Origin: Betaproteobacteria bacterium HGW-Betaproteobacteria-3
Lineage (GTDB): Bacteria; Pseudomonadota; Gammaproteobacteria; Burkholderiales; Burkholderiaceae_C
Assembly (NCBI GenBank): GCA_002842205.1
Contig: PHCI01000015.1
Span: 1-64,000, forward strand
DNA: 64,000 nt
Reading direction: 5' to 3'
The translations under genes and the position numbers were made by a program. Position 1 is the first letter of the stretch; each line of letters starts with the position of its first letter. The notes under the pieces are model-generated. The model was not told the origin of the DNA, did not search any database, and saw only the letters and a list, made by a program, of their open reading frames with translations. Positions 49,605 through 58,140 of the stretch are shown here, one piece after another.

Positions 49605-50501
49605 TCAGCGCAACAGGCTGTCGAGTGTCGCGCCGACCAGCAACAGGCTGAGCTGGATCAGGGATGCGAAAAAGGCACTCATCGCAGTCTTGCGTGACGG
49701 GTTGCGTGCGAGCAACCACGCCTTGTAAACAAAATAGCCGCCCCCTGCGGCCGCGCCAGCCAGGTAAACCAGCCCGGCGCCAAAAATTCCGGGCAGCAGC
49801 GAGGTGACCGCCAGTGCAACCGTGCTCCAAAAAACAATGCGTGCTGCACGCGCAGTGCCCACCACGACAGGCAGCATCGGCACGCCTGCCGCCGCATAGT
49901 CAGCCTGGTTGGCAATCGCCAGGCTCCAGAAATGCGGCGGTGTCCACAGAAACAGCACAGCGGCCAGCAGCAGTGGCAAGGGCCCGATGGACGGATTCAC
50001 GGCCGCAGCGCCCGCAAGCACTGCGAAACTGCCAGCCAGTCCACCCACCACGATATTGGTCCAGCTGCGCCGCTTGAGCCAGACGGTGTAGACGATGCCA
50101 TAAACGAAGGCGCCCAGGAAGGTGAATGCGGCAGACACCGGATTCAATACCCATGCCCCCACAGCCACAGCGCCCGCGAGCATGGCCGCCATCAGCACCA
50201 GCCACATCGGCGAATGCGGCAGAGCGCCGCTTGCAAAAGCTCGGTTGCGGGTCCTCGCCATGAGGCGATCGTCCGCGTACTCGTGATATTGATTGAACGC
50301 GCCCGCGCTGGCCGAGGCCAACAGCACGACCAACGCCATCACGCCCAGTTGCAGCACACCCGGCGAAGGTCCGGGCGTGATCACCCAACCCACCATGGCC
50401 GTGACCATGATCATGAAGCCGATGCGCAGCTTGAACAGCCCAAGAACAACACGGACCATGCCTGGAAACGGCATCGGACGAGGGGCGACAGTGGTCAGCA
50501 T
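49605..50501 (-). CDS. Protoheme IX farnesyltransferase (heme O synthase)
   Basis: 298 residues with about nine helices and the prenyltransferase motif NQYHEYADDRLMARTRNRAF (N-x-x-x-E/D-x-x-x-D-x-x-M-x-R-T). Converts heme B to heme O in the membrane. It lies between subunit I and the Sco gene in the operon for the CuA heme-copper enzyme, so that enzyme may carry heme O or a derivative. A separate housekeeping ctaB would be expected elsewhere. Confidence 0.9.
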   Translation of the reverse strand: MLTTVAPRPMPFPGMVRVVLGLFKLRIGFMIMVTAMVGWVITPGPSPGVLQLGVMALVVLLASASAGAFNQYHEYADDRLMARTRNRAFASGALPHSPMWLVLMAAMLAGAVAVGAWVLNPVSAAFTFLGAFVYGIVYTVWLKRRSWTNIVVGGLAGSFAVLAGAAAVNPSIGPLPLLLAAVLFLWTPPHFWSLAIANQADYAAAGVPMLPVVVGTARAARIVFWSTVALAVTSLLPGIFGAGLVYLAGAAAGGGYFVYKAWLLARNPSRKTAMSAFFASLIQLSLLLVGATLDSLLR

Positions 50502-50571
50502 GATGGCAAGGTGTTCGTGGATTCAGCCGGATTGATGCAAAGTCCTGTGGCGTGGCCCATGCGACGCATGC

Positions 50572-52266
50572 TCAGCTCAGCCCCCAGACCTGGGACAGAT
50601 ACTTCCAGTTGATGAAGTAGTAAAGAACAAAGGCCACCAGAAACACCATGGCCAGTGCAAACGTGCCCGGAGCCGCGAATCCCGCAGAGCCGTAGCCTTG
50701 CGCCACCGCTGTAGGTGCCGTGCGCGGTATGGGCGTGAATCTCGGGCTCGTGGCGCCAGCCTCCAACCGCTTGCCCCAAAGCAGCGAGCCGACGGTGATG
50801 TAGATGTAGACCGCACCTCCCGCGATGGCGGCAATACCCGCCACACCGACCAGCCCCATCAGCAAATAGGCTGCGCCGGGCCATTCGTAGGCCATCGCCG
50901 CGCCGCTGAACGCCATGTCCCAGTGGCGACGCGAGACACCCAGCGTGCCAGCGCCCATCATCACCAGACAGAAAAAATACATCGACAGGCCGAACAGATA
51001 AGGCTGGAATTTCGCGAGGCCAGGGTTGATCATTTCCCGCTTGAAAAGCACGGGGATCAGGAAATAGGTCAGGGCCATGAACGAAAGCGTGGTGCCGACC
51101 ACCACAGTGGCATGGAAATGCCCAGGCACGTAAATGGTGTTGTGGATGATCATGTTGAGCTGCTCGGTGCCCATCATCACGCCCGAGATTCCCCCCAGAA
51201 AGCCAAATCCGATCAACGAGATGAACACACCGGAAAACACCGGGTTGCCCCAAGGCGCCTTGCGCAACCACTCAAACAGGCCATTGTTGAAGCCTTTCTG
51301 ACGTTGCGCAACCTCAATGGCCCCCGGAATGGTGAGGCCGTGAATCATGGAGGCAAGCACCGCAAAGTACATGAAATAACTGGTGTTCACGACCTTCCAG
51401 GCCGTGCTGACACCCGGGTCGGCCAACAGGTGGTGCGCACTGGCCAGTTGCAGGAAAAGGATGTAGAGCAAAAAAGCACCACGGCTGACCCGCTCCGACA
51501 TGGGCTTGGCACCGAATGCGATGGCCGCCACGGCATACCAGATCGAGATGTGCGCTGCGACGTTGATCTGCTGTGAAGAATGTCCAAATGCCCACCAGAT
51601 CGTGCGGTAGACCAGCGGGTCCACCTCCTTGACCACACCGATCGACATCAGAAAGGTTGGGATCAGGATGATGGCGCCGGAAGTAATGGTAAAGACCGCG
51701 ATGATGGCCGCAGTGATGGCGCCAAAGGTCACGAGCGGGACCGAACCCTGATAGGTCTTATCCCTCTTGGCAATCACCAACGTGCCAAAAAACACAAAAC
51801 AGGCGATCAACGCGCCCACCGCAAAGAGGATCAGCCCGAGATAGAACGTGGGGGCCGCCATCATCGGCACATACGACGTCATCATCACGCTCGAGCCACC
51901 CTGGAAGACGGCGACGTTGTTCACGATGGCGCCGATCAGCATCAACCCGAAGGCAAGCCATGCAACACGGGGGGTCGCCAACCGACAACGCAACAAGGTG
52001 GACGAGCAGAAGTACAACACCGCCACTTCAAAAAAGATGATCCAGAAGATCAACATGTCAATGCCGTGCGCGGTCAACACCATATAAAACGTGTCGGCCG
52101 CCAGCCAATGCACCGTCGGCCAGCGTGTCAGCACCACGCCGATGGCGAGGATGCCGCCGACCAGCAGCGCCACCACCGCCGTGACGGCATTGACCATCAT
52201 CAATTTTTCAGCCTGCGACTCGAATTGGAGCCCCGAACGTGGGCAGGTACGGTAAGTTGTTGTCAT
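50572..52266 (-). CDS. Heme-copper oxidoreductase subunit I, sNOR/eNOR-like (candidate NO reductase)
   Basis: 564 residues, about 13 helices. Ligand His: H67 (helix II), H229 (FGHSSQQIN, CuB), H278/H279 (ASAHHLLADPG, CuB), H383/H385 (PGHFHATVVV, hemes). At the Tyr position of A-type oxidases (fourth after the first CuB His) there is Gln 233, in the form H-S-S-Q-Q. The protein lacks the crosslinked Tyr that O2 reductases need, so NO reduction is inferred. It resembles the eNOR/sNOR classes of heme-copper enzymes, but the exact group is not settled by eye. It lies 10 bases after the CuA subunit gene and is followed by heme O synthase and Sco genes. Confidence 0.75.
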   Translation of the reverse strand: MTTTYRTCPRSGLQFESQAEKLMMVNAVTAVVALLVGGILAIGVVLTRWPTVHWLAADTFYMVLTAHGIDMLIFWIIFFEVAVLYFCSSTLLRCRLATPRVAWLAFGLMLIGAIVNNVAVFQGGSSVMMTSYVPMMAAPTFYLGLILFAVGALIACFVFFGTLVIAKRDKTYQGSVPLVTFGAITAAIIAVFTITSGAIILIPTFLMSIGVVKEVDPLVYRTIWWAFGHSSQQINVAAHISIWYAVAAIAFGAKPMSERVSRGAFLLYILFLQLASAHHLLADPGVSTAWKVVNTSYFMYFAVLASMIHGLTIPGAIEVAQRQKGFNNGLFEWLRKAPWGNPVFSGVFISLIGFGFLGGISGVMMGTEQLNMIIHNTIYVPGHFHATVVVGTTLSFMALTYFLIPVLFKREMINPGLAKFQPYLFGLSMYFFCLVMMGAGTLGVSRRHWDMAFSGAAMAYEWPGAAYLLMGLVGVAGIAAIAGGAVYIYITVGSLLWGKRLEAGATSPRFTPIPRTAPTAVAQGYGSAGFAAPGTFALAMVFLVAFVLYYFINWKYLSQVWGLS

Positions 52267-52276
52267 CTGCGCCGCC

Positions 52277-52816
52277 TTATTTCACATAAATCCGGCTCAC
52301 CATCGTGTGATGGTTGATGCCGCAGAACTCGTTGCATACGACCGAATAGGTGCCGGTCTTGTTGGGCGTCACATTCACCACATGCTCGTACCCCGGAACG
52401 ATCTGGATGTTGATGTTGGCCGGTTGCAATGAAAAACCATGGTTGTAGTCCATGGACGTCAGATGCAGGCGATACGTTTTGCCGTTCTCGAGCTCCAGGA
52501 TGGGCCAGAAATTCCAGAGCCGGGCGATCAGGAAAACATCGCTTCCCGGTGGCGGCGCAACAACCGGGATTTTTGCATCGGTTTCTGTGCGCACCGTGTA
52601 TTTGTCCACCATGGCCTGCGTCTTTGCCGCAAACAGGTCAGGCGTGGTCTTGTAGGTTTCTGTGGACAGGTTTTGCGAACCATAGATATGCCATCCGACC
52701 ATCATTGCAAACATGATGAGGCACCAGATCAGGGCAATCACGATCCAGGTGCCCTCCACACGATCCAGAGGGTGTTTCCACCAAAGACGCTCTGCAGGCG
52801 GCAAGATTGCGCTCAT
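52277..52816 (-). CDS. Heme-copper oxidoreductase subunit II with CuA site
   Basis: 179 residues. One N-terminal transmembrane helix (about 22-44), then a cupredoxin domain. The CuA ligands are intact: H126 (DYNHGFS), C161, C165, H169 and M172 (C-N-E-F-C-G-x-x-H-x-x-M). It would accept electrons from a cytochrome c, for example NirM or NirC. It forms a pair with the subunit I gene 10 bases downstream. Confidence 0.85.
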   Translation of the reverse strand: MSAILPPAERLWWKHPLDRVEGTWIVIALIWCLIMFAMMVGWHIYGSQNLSTETYKTTPDLFAAKTQAMVDKYTVRTETDAKIPVVAPPPGSDVFLIARLWNFWPILELENGKTYRLHLTSMDYNHGFSLQPANINIQIVPGYEHVVNVTPNKTGTYSVVCNEFCGINHHTMVSRIYVK

Positions 52817-52862
52817 ATGCTTTGATCTCCAGGGATAAGGGGTGTCGCCACGGCCACCGGCG

Positions 52863-53048
52863 TCACTTGGCCAGGGGCACCGTCAGAATGTCGATGACAC
52901 CCCACAGCGTGTACACGACCATGGGGACCATGACACCGATGAAGAGGAGGAGGAACGGGTTGTCAAGCAGCTGCTGCATCCAGGGTACCGGCGCATCAGG
53001 ATCATTCATCGGGTCGAGGGCATGGTCGGGTGGTTGATGCGTGGACAT
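52863..53048 (-). CDS. Small single-helix membrane subunit
   Basis: 61 residues, with ATG at 53048 preceded by GGAGACTTTC. The N-terminus is acidic and Pro-rich, and one transmembrane helix spans about 34-54 (NPFLLLFIGVMVPMVVYTLW). As first gene of the operon for the CuA enzyme, it may be a small accessory subunit like the third subunits of other heme-copper enzymes. No family recognised. Confidence 0.6.
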   Translation of the reverse strand: MSTHQPPDHALDPMNDPDAPVPWMQQLLDNPFLLLFIGVMVPMVVYTLWGVIDILTVPLAK

Positions 53049-53161
53049 GAAAGTCTCCAGTAGTGAAGCCCGTGAATCTCCGGGAATGCGGGCATGGTTG
53101 ACGGATGAACGCAACGCCATGCACGGTGGGTCAAGCGTAGTGGGCCACCCCGGTGGAATCC

Positions 53162-53175
53162 TTGAACCAGTTCAA
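53162..53175 (-). promoter_or_regulatory. FNR/DNR-type binding site before the CuA enzyme operon
   Basis: TTGAACCAGTTCAA, a perfect inverted repeat (TTGAA-N4-TTCAA) extended by one more pair (C/G). Its centre is about 120 bases before the ATG at 53048. A weak -10-like TACGCT lies about 22 bases on. The reverse complement of the nirS/nirE site is identical. Confidence 0.7.
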
Positions 53176-53231
53176 GATTGCAAGCAAAAGTCCGGGGGCG
53201 GATGGCATTTGCGAGCGCCCGGACGGTTCCG

Positions 53232-54851
53232 TCAATGCGACGTGCCTTCCGAGCGCGTGATCTTGTTCCACACGTTGTATTTGCCCACCGGCTTCTTCAT
53301 GGGCAGACGCTTGACTTCCCTGAAGGTACTGGCGTCATAGACGATCAGAGCACCGTCCATTTCCCACACGCTGGCCAGCGCGTAGCGGCCATCCCGGGTG
53401 AACTCGATGTGGGCCAAGGTCTTGCCAGGTTCTCTCACCTGCGCCACGGTTTTGAGTGTTGTCTTGTCGATGATCGTGAGCGTGTCTTTGGCGGTCGGGC
53501 TCATCATGGAGTCGGCCCACGCGTAACGCGTGTTTTCATGGCTGCGCATGAAGAACCCCGGGCCAGGCGTGCGGATGGTGGTCACCGTCGTCCAACTCGC
53601 CATGTCGATCACGTCGATGGCGCCGTCTTTCAGGTTGGGGCTGGCCAGCACGGTCGTGCCGTTCCAGCCGAAGGTGATACCCGAGCCCAGATGTGGCATG
53701 CCGGCGATCGGCAAATCGGCGATTTTCCGGCGGGCGTCGAGGTTGACCACCTGCGCACTCGCACCCCTGGCGGCGCCATCACGCGTGGCACCCATCACGT
53801 TGCGGTAGCGCTGATCAAAGAAAAAATCGTCCAGTGGTTGATCGAGCGGGGTACGCCGTACCCCCAGGAAGCCGGGCCTGGAGAGGCCCTCACCCATCTT
53901 GTAATCGTGAACCAGTCCGTCATAAATGGGATCGGCCGCGGGGTTGTACGAAATTTCCCAGAGCTCCGCAATGTCCTTGAACGCCACCACGAAGCTCTGG
54001 CGCGGCGCGGCGTCGTACACGGCAGACACGCGCGAATTGGCTTTACCGTCCAGCGTGGTGGCAGCATAGCTTTTCTGGAGATTCAGATCGGCGTCCAACA
54101 ACACCACCGTGTGGGGCAGGTAGTTCGCGGCCATCACCCATTTCCCGTCGCCGCTGACCGCCACGTTGCGCATGTTCAGCCCGACCCGGACCTCGGCCAC
54201 CACCTGGAGCCGCCACAGATCGTATTTGGTGATCCAGCCGTCCCGTGATCCGAAATAAACGTAGCGACCTTCTGGCGAAAATTTCGGCCCGCCATGCAGC
54301 GCAAAGCGACTCGCGAATCGTGCAATGACTTCGAAGCGGTCACCATCCACCAGACTGACATGGTGATCGCCTGCCTCCACCACCACAAACAGGTTCATGG
54401 GGTCAGCGCTCCACACCGGGACGGCGGGTTCCCCGGCGGGCGGTGCCGCGCCCGTGCGCGAAGCAAGGATGTCGGCGTCAGTCCATGTCGGTGCGGGCAC
54501 CACCGGCGTGCGGACATAAGCGGCGAGCGCAGCGATCTCCTCCGTCGAGAGCGCGCCCGAGAATCCCGGCATTTGCGTGGCCGCCCTGCCCTGTGCAATC
54601 ACCTGAACCGTCTCCGCCGGACGAAGGCGCCCAAGGCTTTCTGGCAACAGCGCTGGCCCCATCGCACCGATGCGTTGGGGGCCATGGCATGTCGCGCAAT
54701 GTGCGTCGTAAAGCGCGGCCGGTCGGCTGTGCGGCACAGGCGCTTGTGCAGCCGCCAGGTCCAGCCCCATCCAGAATATCCCGGCGACCAGCGCGACGCG
54801 CGCCACAGTGGCAACGGCATCGACTGCACGATGCCTGAGCGCGTCAGACAT
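53232..54851 (-). CDS. nirN: Dihydro-heme d1 dehydrogenase NirN
   Basis: 539 residues. Periplasmic cytochrome: signal peptide, CxxCH motif (C52, C55, H56), then an eight-bladed propeller domain like that of NirS. In Pseudomonas NirN makes the last oxidation in heme d1 synthesis and hands the heme to NirS. It overlaps nirJ by 8 bases and is the last gene of the nir run; the DNR site of the next operon follows 57 bases on. Confidence 0.92.
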   Translation of the reverse strand: MSDALRHRAVDAVATVARVALVAGIFWMGLDLAAAQAPVPHSRPAALYDAHCATCHGPQRIGAMGPALLPESLGRLRPAETVQVIAQGRAATQMPGFSGALSTEEIAALAAYVRTPVVPAPTWTDADILASRTGAAPPAGEPAVPVWSADPMNLFVVVEAGDHHVSLVDGDRFEVIARFASRFALHGGPKFSPEGRYVYFGSRDGWITKYDLWRLQVVAEVRVGLNMRNVAVSGDGKWVMAANYLPHTVVLLDADLNLQKSYAATTLDGKANSRVSAVYDAAPRQSFVVAFKDIAELWEISYNPAADPIYDGLVHDYKMGEGLSRPGFLGVRRTPLDQPLDDFFFDQRYRNVMGATRDGAARGASAQVVNLDARRKIADLPIAGMPHLGSGITFGWNGTTVLASPNLKDGAIDVIDMASWTTVTTIRTPGPGFFMRSHENTRYAWADSMMSPTAKDTLTIIDKTTLKTVAQVREPGKTLAHIEFTRDGRYALASVWEMDGALIVYDASTFREVKRLPMKKPVGKYNVWNKITRSEGTSH

Positions 54852-56115
54852 GGTCCATCTCCTGGCGCAGCAGGTGCACCTTGCGGAATGGAGTCAAAGC
54901 CAGACGGGACGCATCACTCCCGGCGCGGGCGCCGATCTCGTCATCGCGCAGGTAGCAGCCGGGGTCTTCAGCCCATGCGTTGCCGGTCAGCTGCTGGGCC
55001 CGCACGCGGGTATTTCCGCCGCAAATGTCCAGGTGATCGCAAGACGCACACCGGCCTTGCACCGCGCGAGGTCGGGCCTTGAGCCCAGCCATGAGGGGGT
55101 CGCTCACATCGCTCCAGATCGCGGAGAACGGTCGCTGACGTACATCGCCCAGGGTGTGGTGCCACCACATGGTGTCGGGATGCACCAACCCAAGGTTGTC
55201 GATATTGGCGACATGCACACCGCTGGCATTGCCGCCCCAAGCCACCAGCCGCGTGCGCAAGGCGGGGGCCCATTGCGGAAGCCGCGCCTGCACCCATTGC
55301 AGGAGATAGGGGCCGTCGGCGTCGTTGTTGCCGGTCACGTACTCTTCGTTGAGGTCACGCAGCGCGGCATCCCAGGCCCGGTCGAACAGCAGGTCGAGCG
55401 CATCGCGGGTGGCATTGAACAGGGCATCCTTGCCGCGATGGATGTTGCCACGGCCCGCGTAATTGAGGTGGGAAAAGTAGAACTTGTCGACCTGCTCTTC
55501 GCGCATCAGGTCCAGCAATGCGGGCAGGTCATGGGCATTGAGCGCGGTCATGGTGAACCGAAGCCCCACCTTGACCCCGCGCGCCCGAAGCAGGTGAACC
55601 GCCGCCAGACTGCGGTCAAACGCGCCCTCAAGTCGACGGAATTTGTCATGCGTTTCGCGCAGTCCGTCCAGGCTGATGCCCACATAGTCGAAGCCGGTGC
55701 GGGCGATCCGGTCGGCCGTGGGCGCATCGATCAATGTGCCGTTGGTGGACAGGCCGGTGTAGAAACCCATCTCGCGTGAACGCTCGGCAATCTCGAAGAT
55801 ATCGGGTCGCATGAGCGGCTCCCCGCCCGACAGGATGAGCACGGGAACACGATAGGCCTTGAGGTCGTCCATGACCCCGAACACCTCGTCGCGGGAGAGT
55901 TCACCTTCGTATGCATGGTCGGCCGAGAGTGCGTAGCAATGCTTGCATGTGAGGTTGCAGCGGCGGATCAGATTCCAGATCACCACCGGCCCGGCCGGAC
56001 CACGTGCCGGACCTCCCGGCCCACTGGCGCCTGCAGCGTGGCGCGGATGGGCGGGATATTGGCCGGTGCTTTTGGCCTGCGCGAGTTCGCGCATGTATTG
56101 GGAAATGCGAAACAT
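54844..56115 (-). CDS. nirJ: Radical SAM protein NirJ
   Basis: 423 residues. Radical SAM motif C53-x3-C57-x2-C60 (RRCNLTCKHCYALS), GGEPL and later STNGT, with a C-terminal Cys cluster (CASCDHLDICGG...C) for a second iron-sulfur cluster. It removes the propionate side chains of didecarboxysiroheme to form the oxo groups of heme d1. It needs low-potential electrons, possibly from the ferredoxin-like proteins of the block. Confidence 0.95.
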   Translation of the reverse strand: MFRISQYMRELAQAKSTGQYPAHPRHAAGASGPGGPARGPAGPVVIWNLIRRCNLTCKHCYALSADHAYEGELSRDEVFGVMDDLKAYRVPVLILSGGEPLMRPDIFEIAERSREMGFYTGLSTNGTLIDAPTADRIARTGFDYVGISLDGLRETHDKFRRLEGAFDRSLAAVHLLRARGVKVGLRFTMTALNAHDLPALLDLMREEQVDKFYFSHLNYAGRGNIHRGKDALFNATRDALDLLFDRAWDAALRDLNEEYVTGNNDADGPYLLQWVQARLPQWAPALRTRLVAWGGNASGVHVANIDNLGLVHPDTMWWHHTLGDVRQRPFSAIWSDVSDPLMAGLKARPRAVQGRCASCDHLDICGGNTRVRAQQLTGNAWAEDPGCYLRDDEIGARAGSDASRLALTPFRKVHLLRQEMDHV

Positions 56116-56128
56116 GGTGATTGCCTGG

Positions 56129-56611
56129 TCAGGAGTCGGTGAGTCGCAATCCCGTCTTTTTCAGGATTGCCGTGGAATAGAGAATGTCGTGCGCTTCGCA
56201 GGCATCCCCCAGCAGGTCCGAGATTTCGCGCGCCTTTTGTGCCACTTCCGCCCGGTTTCGGCCATGCAGCATGGCAAACAGGTTGTAGCGCCAGACCGGC
56301 AGACGCCGAGGCCGCCGGTAGCAGTGGCTGACAAACGGCAACGCGCCCACCCGGGCACCGAGTTCGTCGATCTGGTCGTCCATCACGTCCCAGACACTCA
56401 TGCCGTTGGCGGTAAAGCCCAGCCGGTAATGGTTGGGCACCGCGCCGATGCGGCGGATCAACCCGTTGGCCAGCATCGCTTGCAGGCGTTCACGCACCTG
56501 TTCGCCCGTGATGCCCAGCGCCGCGCCGACCGCTTCATAAGGGCGGGGCACCAATGGAAGCCCGCCCTGTGTGGAACAGATCAGTCGCCGGTCCAACTCG
56601 TCAAGCGCCAT
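56129..56611 (-). CDS. nirH: Siroheme decarboxylase subunit NirH
   Basis: 160 residues; ATG at 56611 with GGAGG nine bases upstream, a GTG three codons before is possible. AsnC/Lrp-like N-terminal HTH followed by an effector fold with VSHCYRRPRRLPVWRYN. With NirG and NirDL it converts siroheme to didecarboxysiroheme. It overlaps the nirG stop by 11 bases. Confidence 0.92.
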   Translation of the reverse strand: MALDELDRRLICSTQGGLPLVPRPYEAVGAALGITGEQVRERLQAMLANGLIRRIGAVPNHYRLGFTANGMSVWDVMDDQIDELGARVGALPFVSHCYRRPRRLPVWRYNLFAMLHGRNRAEVAQKAREISDLLGDACEAHDILYSTAILKKTGLRLTDS

Positions 56612-57098
56612 GGGGTTCACCCTCCACCAAGGGAAGCCGGAGCTCCACGAAAAACTCCTTCTCCTTCGGGAAATCGAGCACCGTCAACCCGGTGGCACGC
56701 TCGATGCGTCGCAAGGCAGGCGCCATCTGATCCGCGGACTCCACCGCCAGCACGAACCACATGTTCAAGTCCGTCCCCACGGGGCCCGAGGCGCGCGCTG
56801 ACTCGCGCCGGTAGTTGTGGGCGACTTCGGACATCGCCGCAAGCTGCGCTGCCACTGTCTCAAAACGATCTTCTGGCACCGCCATGGCGGCCAGCACGAA
56901 ACGACCACCCGCGCGCTCGATCTGGAACAGTGGACCGAAACGCGTCAGATCGCCGTGGGAAAGCAGGCGGCGCAAGCGCTCGATCACCGCGTCTTCGTTC
57001 GAACCAATGGCCGCCGCAACTTCGGCAAACGGGCGATCGCTCAAAGGGAACCCGCCATGCAGGTAACCAATCAGGCGGACATCTTCAGACGACAGCAT
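56601..57098 (-). CDS. nirG: Siroheme decarboxylase subunit NirG
   Basis: 165 residues, same fold as NirH. Contains VAHNYRRESARASG and a MWFVLAVES strand. It overlaps nirDL by 14 bases, which suggests translational coupling, and works with NirDL and NirH in siroheme decarboxylation. Confidence 0.92.
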   Translation of the reverse strand: MLSSEDVRLIGYLHGGFPLSDRPFAEVAAAIGSNEDAVIERLRRLLSHGDLTRFGPLFQIERAGGRFVLAAMAVPEDRFETVAAQLAAMSEVAHNYRRESARASGPVGTDLNMWFVLAVESADQMAPALRRIERATGLTVLDFPKEKEFFVELRLPLVEGEPHGA

Positions 57099-58137
57099 GG
57101 CAAGCCCCGGCGACCACCGCCTGCGACGGCGCGTCGGCCAGACCGCGAAACCGGCGCGCGCCCGTCTGCTTGAAGCGGCGGGTGGAAAAAAGAACGGATC
57201 GTGGGTGCGGGCCCAACCCCGCGGCAGCCGTGACGCGGTCGATCACCTTGCCCACGATGGCCCGGTCGGTGCCGTGTACCATGCAATACAGGTTGTACGG
57301 CCACTGGGATGCGCGCTCACGGCGATAGGCCAGCGTAACGCCGGGCTGCTGCGCCAGGGCCTCCCCGCAGGCGTCCACCAGCGCGTCCGGCACATCGAAC
57401 ACGGTCATGGCATTGGACATGAAGCCCAATTCGTGGTGCCGCACCACCACGCCAAACCGTTTGAGCGTGCCCGTCTCGAGCCAGCACTGCAGGGTGTCCA
57501 GCACATGCCCTGGGGCACTGCCCAATGTGTCGGCCCAGCCATCGAACGGTCGGGCCATGACAGGCAGCCCGGTTTCGACGCATTGCGCCAGGGGCCAGGC
57601 GTCGCGGGCAATGGCCTCGGTCTGGACGGCACGGGCGCTGCGCATGGGTTGCACGGCGGTGGCATGGCGAAGGTCAAAGCCGAGATCGATCCGGTAGGCG
57701 CGCTCCATGCGCAGGCGCAGGGTCGTGAGGCCCGTGGCAAGCTCCAGCGCGTCGATCGCTGCGGTCACCTCCGGGGCACTGCGGCCCGTCATGACGAACC
57801 ACAGGTTCCACTGGTGTTCACGTTCGTAGTTGTGGTTCACACCCGGATGGGCCGAGACAATCGCCGCCACCTCGCCCATGCGCTGCGCCGGCACCGACAT
57901 CGCCGCCAGCAGGGCTGCGCCACCCGCGCCAGGGGCAAACACGCCACCGATGCGACTGACAACGCCTTCGCGCTGCAGCCGGGCGTAGGACGAAAGCACG
58001 TCCGATTCGTCCAGCCCCAGCGCTTGCGCAATGCAGGCAAAGGGCTCCCGCACCAGCGGGAAGTCGTGCTGCCAGCCATTGACCAGGGCCAGATCGACGG
58101 CACTCAGCGGCGTGACCATGGTTTTGCAGGTGTTCAT
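57085..58137 (-). CDS. Siroheme decarboxylase NirDL fusion
   Basis: 350 residues with two repeats of the NirD/NirL fold in one chain: VNHNYEREHQWNLWFVMTG (first half) and VTLAYRRERASQWPYNLYCMVHG (second half). The fused form NirDL also exists in Paracoccus. It starts 3 bases after the nirF stop. A second ATG six codons in is possible. It probably provides two of the four decarboxylase modules. Confidence 0.93.
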   Translation of the reverse strand: MNTCKTMVTPLSAVDLALVNGWQHDFPLVREPFACIAQALGLDESDVLSSYARLQREGVVSRIGGVFAPGAGGAALLAAMSVPAQRMGEVAAIVSAHPGVNHNYEREHQWNLWFVMTGRSAPEVTAAIDALELATGLTTLRLRMERAYRIDLGFDLRHATAVQPMRSARAVQTEAIARDAWPLAQCVETGLPVMARPFDGWADTLGSAPGHVLDTLQCWLETGTLKRFGVVVRHHELGFMSNAMTVFDVPDALVDACGEALAQQPGVTLAYRRERASQWPYNLYCMVHGTDRAIVGKVIDRVTAAAGLGPHPRSVLFSTRRFKQTGARRFRGLADAPSQAVVAGACHAVV

Positions 58138-58140
58138 GAC

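Noticed and set aside
50572-52816. An ordinary aa3 cytochrome c oxidase
   Set aside because: The H-x3-Y Tyr is replaced by Gln, there is no subunit III, and the operon sits in the nir regulon.
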